From: Anaerolineae bacterium
GTDB taxonomy: Bacteria; Chloroflexota; Anaerolineae; JAADDB01
Reading direction: 5' to 3'
NCBI GenBank assembly: GCA_015489285.1
Contig: WGAA01000267.1
Span: 1 to 7,340, forward strand
Length of the DNA stretch: 7,340 bases
Shown here: one piece after another, positions 4,984 to 7,340 of the stretch
Layout: the number at the start of each line of letters is the position of its first letter
How positions within the stretch are numbered: position 1 is the first letter of the stretch
Program-made: the position numbers and the translations under genes
Notes under the pieces: model-generated
What the model saw: only the letters and a program-made list of their open reading frames with translations
The model's database searches: none
Told to the model about the DNA's origin: nothing

Positions 4984-6240
4984 ATGTTCACTGCGGTATC
5001 GCGCGCCTACAAACCAATTGCGCTTTTCCTACTCCTGCTGGTTTTGATTTTGTCGGGGTGTGCACAGAGCGCGCCCACGCCCACCCCCCAACCGACCATG
5101 CCGCCGACGCCCGCGCCCGTCGTCATCGGGCCGTCCGTCAACCTGACGGACGGGTGCGCGGACCGGTATGAGCCGGACGTGGACTACTTCCCGGAAAAGG
5201 TCACCCTGCGCTACGCGGAGGGCTTCACCGTCGAGTATCACAAGAATTACAAGGTGGTCACCGTCACCCGGCCGTGGCGCAATGCCAAGACCACCTTCCG
5301 TTACGTGCTCGTCCAATGTGGGACTCCCGCGCCCTCAGGATACGAGGACGCGCAGGTCATCCAGGTACCGGTGAAGCGCATCGTCACCCTGTCCACCACC
5401 CATCTGCCCGCGCTGAGCAAACTCGGCCTTCTGGATCGGCTGGTGGGTGTGGGCAACTTCAAGTACATCAATTCGCTGGACGTGCGCGCGCTCATCGACG
5501 CCGGCTTTTTGACCGAAGTCGGCAGTGGCGCCAACGTCGACGTGGAAAAGGTGGTCGCGCTCGACCCCGACCTGGTACTCACCTTTGGCATCGGCAACCC
5601 GGAGCGGGATGCCCACCCCAAACTGCTGGAAGCCGGCCTCAAAGTGGCCATCAACGCGGAGTACATGGAGGGAACTCCTCTGGGACGGAGCGAGTGGATC
5701 AAATTCATCGCCCTTTTCTTCAACAAGGAAAAGGACGCGGAACGGATTTTCGACGGCATCGTGCGGCGTTACCAGGCCATCCGAACCGTGGGGGAGAAGG
5801 TCGAGGAACGCCCGACCGTGTTCGCCGGGTACATGTACAAGGGCACCTGGTATATGCCCGGCGGCAAGAGTTACGTGGCTCAGTTCCTGCGTGACGCGGG
5901 CGCGACTTACCTCTGGGCAGAGGACGAGACCGCGGGCAGCATTCCGCTGGACTTCGAGGCCGTGTACGAGCGAGCCGCGGACGCGGACTTCTGGGTCAAC
6001 GTCGGGCGGGCCAAGAGCCTCAAGGATCTGGCCGAAGCGGATGAACGCTACACCCAATTCAAAGCCTTCCAGGAGGGAAACGTCTACAACAACAACAAAC
6101 GCCTGAACAAGTGGGGAGGCAACGACTACTGGGAGAGCGGCCTGGCCAATCCCGACATCGTGCTGGCTGACCTGGTGTCCATCTTTCATCCCGATCTGCT
6201 GCCCCAACACGACAGGGTGTATTACCAACAATTGAAGTGA
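4984..6240 (+). CDS. Lipoprotein solute-binding protein of a corrinoid (B12) ABC importer, BtuF-like
   Basis: The 418-residue protein starts with a lipoprotein signal: a basic start, a hydrophobic run (IALFLLLLVLIL) and lipobox LSGC with Cys26. A Pro/Thr-rich linker (residues 30-50) follows. An N-terminal module of about 80 residues (DRYEPDVDYFPEK, VEYHKNYKVVTVTRPW, YVLVQCGTPAP) precedes the binding-protein fold (Peripla_BP_2/TroA-like), which begins at VKRIVTLSTTHLPALSKLG (130-148) and includes VDVEKVVALDPDLVL and PGGKSYVAQFLRDAGA. Cys58 and Cys112 are the only other cysteines and may pair. The protein captures a metal-chelate ligand outside the cell and delivers it to the permease encoded next. 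The cobalamin riboswitch upstream points to B12/corrinoids, although iron-siderophore proteins share this fold. ATG 4984 is chosen for its AGGAGG site at 9-nt spacing; GTG 4948, in frame with AAGGAG 6 nt upstream, is a real alternative that adds 12 residues. Confidence 0.88.
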   Translation: MFTAVSRAYKPIALFLLLLVLILSGCAQSAPTPTPQPTMPPTPAPVVIGPSVNLTDGCADRYEPDVDYFPEKVTLRYAEGFTVEYHKNYKVVTVTRPWRNAKTTFRYVLVQCGTPAPSGYEDAQVIQVPVKRIVTLSTTHLPALSKLGLLDRLVGVGNFKYINSLDVRALIDAGFLTEVGSGANVDVEKVVALDPDLVLTFGIGNPERDAHPKLLEAGLKVAINAEYMEGTPLGRSEWIKFIALFFNKEKDAERIFDGIVRRYQAIRTVGEKVEERPTVFAGYMYKGTWYMPGGKSYVAQFLRDAGATYLWAEDETAGSIPLDFEAVYERAADADFWVNVGRAKSLKDLAEADERYTQFKAFQEGNVYNNNKRLNKWGGNDYWESGLANPDIVLADLVSIFHPDLLPQHDRVYYQQLK

Positions 6241-6243
6241 AAA

Positions 6244-6312
6244 GATATCGGGTATCGGGTATTGGGGATCGAACATCCAAATACCTGATACCCGATACCC
6301 AATCTCCAATCC
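6244..6312. repeat. Repeat-derived long hairpin between binding-protein and permease genes
   Basis: The 73-nt gap is almost wholly GATACC-type repeat. Bases 6246-6263 pair with 6280-6297 through 18 bp (one G-U). The loop continues the stem with GGAT (6266-6269) against ATCC (6275-6278). No T tract follows, so it is not a terminator. Such a hairpin could act as an mRNA processing or stability element that sets unequal levels of binding protein and permease. Confidence 0.75.
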
Positions 6313-6313
6313 C

Positions 6314-7333
6314 ATGAAACAACCCATCTTTCTCACACTCATCCTACTCACCATAATCGCCTTTGCGGTGGACATGGCGACCGGCTCGGTGGCTGTGCCC
6401 TTGAGGGATGTGGTGCGCATCCTCCTGGGACAGCCCCCCGCGCGCGCCACCTGGACGACCATCGTGCTCACCATCCGCCTGCCCAAGGCGCTGACCGCGG
6501 CCCTGGCCGGCGCGGCCCTGGCCGCCAGCGGCCTGCAAATGCAGACCCTCTTCCGCAATCCCCTGGCAGGGCCCTTCGTCCTGGGCATCAGCGCGGGAGC
6601 CAGCCTGGGCGTGGCTTTGGTGGTCGTCGGCGCTGCCGCGCTGGCGCCCGTTGCCATCCTGGGGAACACGAGCGTGGCCCTGGCCGCCACCCTGGGCGCG
6701 ATGGCCGTCATGCTCCTCGTGCTGGCCGTCGCCCACAGCGTGACCGGCCGCGCCGCGCTCCTCATCGTCGGTCTCATGGTGGGATATGCCGCGGGCGCGC
6801 TGGTGAGCATTCTCCTCTACTTCGCCCGCGCGGAGGACGTTCAGGCCTACGTCATCTGGACCTTCGGCAGTTTCGGCGGGGTGACCTGGCCCCAACTGCG
6901 CGTGATGGCCCTGGCCGTCGGGTTGGGATTGCTTCTGGCCGTGGCCGCGATCAAGCCGCTGGACGCCCTCCTTCTGGGGGAGACGTACGCCTCCAGCATG
7001 GGGGTGGACGTCCCTCGCGCCCGTACGCTCCTCATCGTCAGCACCGCGCTCCTCGCGGGCGCGGTCACCGCGTTCTGTGGCCCCATCGCCTTTCTGGGCG
7101 TGGCCGTGCCTCATCTGGCCCGAGGGATCATGCGCACTTCCAGCCATCGCGCCCTGATGCCGGGCGTCGTGCTCACGGGCGCGTTGGCTGCGCTCCTGGC
7201 GGACATCCTCGCCTCGCTGCCGGGACAGGCCACGGTCCTGCCGCTGAACGCCATCACCTCCCTCATGGGCGCGCCCGTGGTCATCTGGATCATCCTGCGT
7301 CGTCAGCACACTCTTTCCACGGAGGGGCTATGA
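6314..7333 (+). CDS. FecCD/BtuC-family permease of the corrinoid ABC importer
   Basis: This 339-residue polytopic protein has about nine to ten hydrophobic segments, matching the usual length of BtuC/FecCD/FhuB-half permeases. Family motifs are clear. QMQTLFRNPLAGPFVLGISAG (from residue 75, RNPLA at 81-85) is the hallmark near the second and third helices. CGPIAFLGVAVPHLAR (255-270), followed by SSHRALMPGVVLTGALAALLADILA, is the region that contacts the ATPase. The C-terminus, LPLNAITSLMGAPVVIWIILRR, is also typical. Two copies would form the transmembrane channel that receives ligand from the lipoprotein encoded upstream, with ATP hydrolysis by a partner ATPase. The start at 6314 fits the family N-terminus, but the 16 nt before it are repeat sequence (CCCAATCTCCAATCCC) with no Shine-Dalgarno, so initiation may be inefficient. 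The 3' end overlaps the next gene as ATGA. The B12 assignment rests on the upstream riboswitch. Confidence 0.93.
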   Translation: MKQPIFLTLILLTIIAFAVDMATGSVAVPLRDVVRILLGQPPARATWTTIVLTIRLPKALTAALAGAALAASGLQMQTLFRNPLAGPFVLGISAGASLGVALVVVGAAALAPVAILGNTSVALAATLGAMAVMLLVLAVAHSVTGRAALLIVGLMVGYAAGALVSILLYFARAEDVQAYVIWTFGSFGGVTWPQLRVMALAVGLGLLLAVAAIKPLDALLLGETYASSMGVDVPRARTLLIVSTALLAGAVTAFCGPIAFLGVAVPHLARGIMRTSSHRALMPGVVLTGALAALLADILASLPGQATVLPLNAITSLMGAPVVIWIILRRQHTLSTEGL

Positions 7334-7340
7334 ACACGCC
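7330..7340 (+). CDS. Start of the next gene (presumably the ABC ATPase), cut by the window edge
   Basis: An ATG at 7330 overlaps the permease TGA (ATGA) and has GGAGGGG at 7321-7327 as a ribosome site. Only Met-Asn-Thr and two further bases are visible, so the product is unknown from sequence. FecCD permeases are usually followed by their ATP-binding subunit (BtuD/FecE-like), and the tight coupling fits that. Confidence 0.55.

Noticed and set aside
6246..6297. Rho-independent terminator between the transporter genes
   Set aside because: The hairpin is strong but is followed by CCCAATCTCC rather than a T tract, and the genes on both sides belong to one importer.
5335..6810. A 491-codon open frame on the minus strand
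   Set aside because: It is antisense to the binding protein and permease, crosses the intergenic repeat hairpin and shows no family motif. It reflects codon bias of the real genes.

Overview
The window is high-GC DNA with a compact gene layout. Its intergenic gaps are full of short, phased, degenerate repeats of three or four different families. Long-spaced repeat-rich gaps, a lipoprotein-type solute-binding protein and this protein repertoire together suggest a Chloroflexota (Anaerolineae-like) bacterium. That placement is an inference from general appearance, with no marker gene to prove it.

Left part (1-4313), surface polysaccharide genes. The window opens in the last 57 codons of a hexapeptide-repeat acyltransferase. 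A 459-bp gene-free gap follows, made almost entirely of repeats: three copies of a two-part repeat module, a REPIN-like double palindrome, an ACGCATT-type repeat and a short inverted repeat. Then come three tightly overlapping genes: a polytopic O-antigen ligase/polymerase-like membrane protein, a GT4 glycosyltransferase, and a second GT4-type glycosyltransferase of the DUF1972/Cps2T-like group. The 14-nt and 11-nt overlaps indicate one operon. The genes plausibly build sugar chains on the cytoplasmic side, decorate them with acyl groups, and polymerise or ligate them outside.

Middle part (4314-4983), regulatory leader. A weak stem-loop closes the polysaccharide operon. A good sigma70-type promoter (TTGACA-17-TACCAT) then starts a leader RNA containing a short hairpin, a cobalamin riboswitch (about 4440-4594), a structured spacer and a strong Rho-independent terminator (4716-4741). 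After the terminator come another repeat gap, a possible extended -10 promoter, a 16-bp palindrome, and a hairpin that puts the Shine-Dalgarno of the next gene in its loop.

Right part (4984-7340), corrinoid uptake operon. A lipoprotein solute-binding protein of the BtuF/FhuD-like class is followed by a FecCD/BtuC-family permease. The first 11 nt of a third gene overlap the permease stop codon (ATGA); by family convention this would be the ABC ATPase. With the riboswitch upstream, the simplest reading is a vitamin B12/corrinoid importer shut down when cobalamin is plentiful.

The most unusual observation is that one intergenic repeat family (sharing the 13-mer GATATCGGGTATC) forms both a peripheral stem inside the cobalamin riboswitch and a long hairpin between the binding-protein and permease genes. 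I see no clearly new enzymatic or defence system here. The novelty lies in the repeats and the leader architecture.
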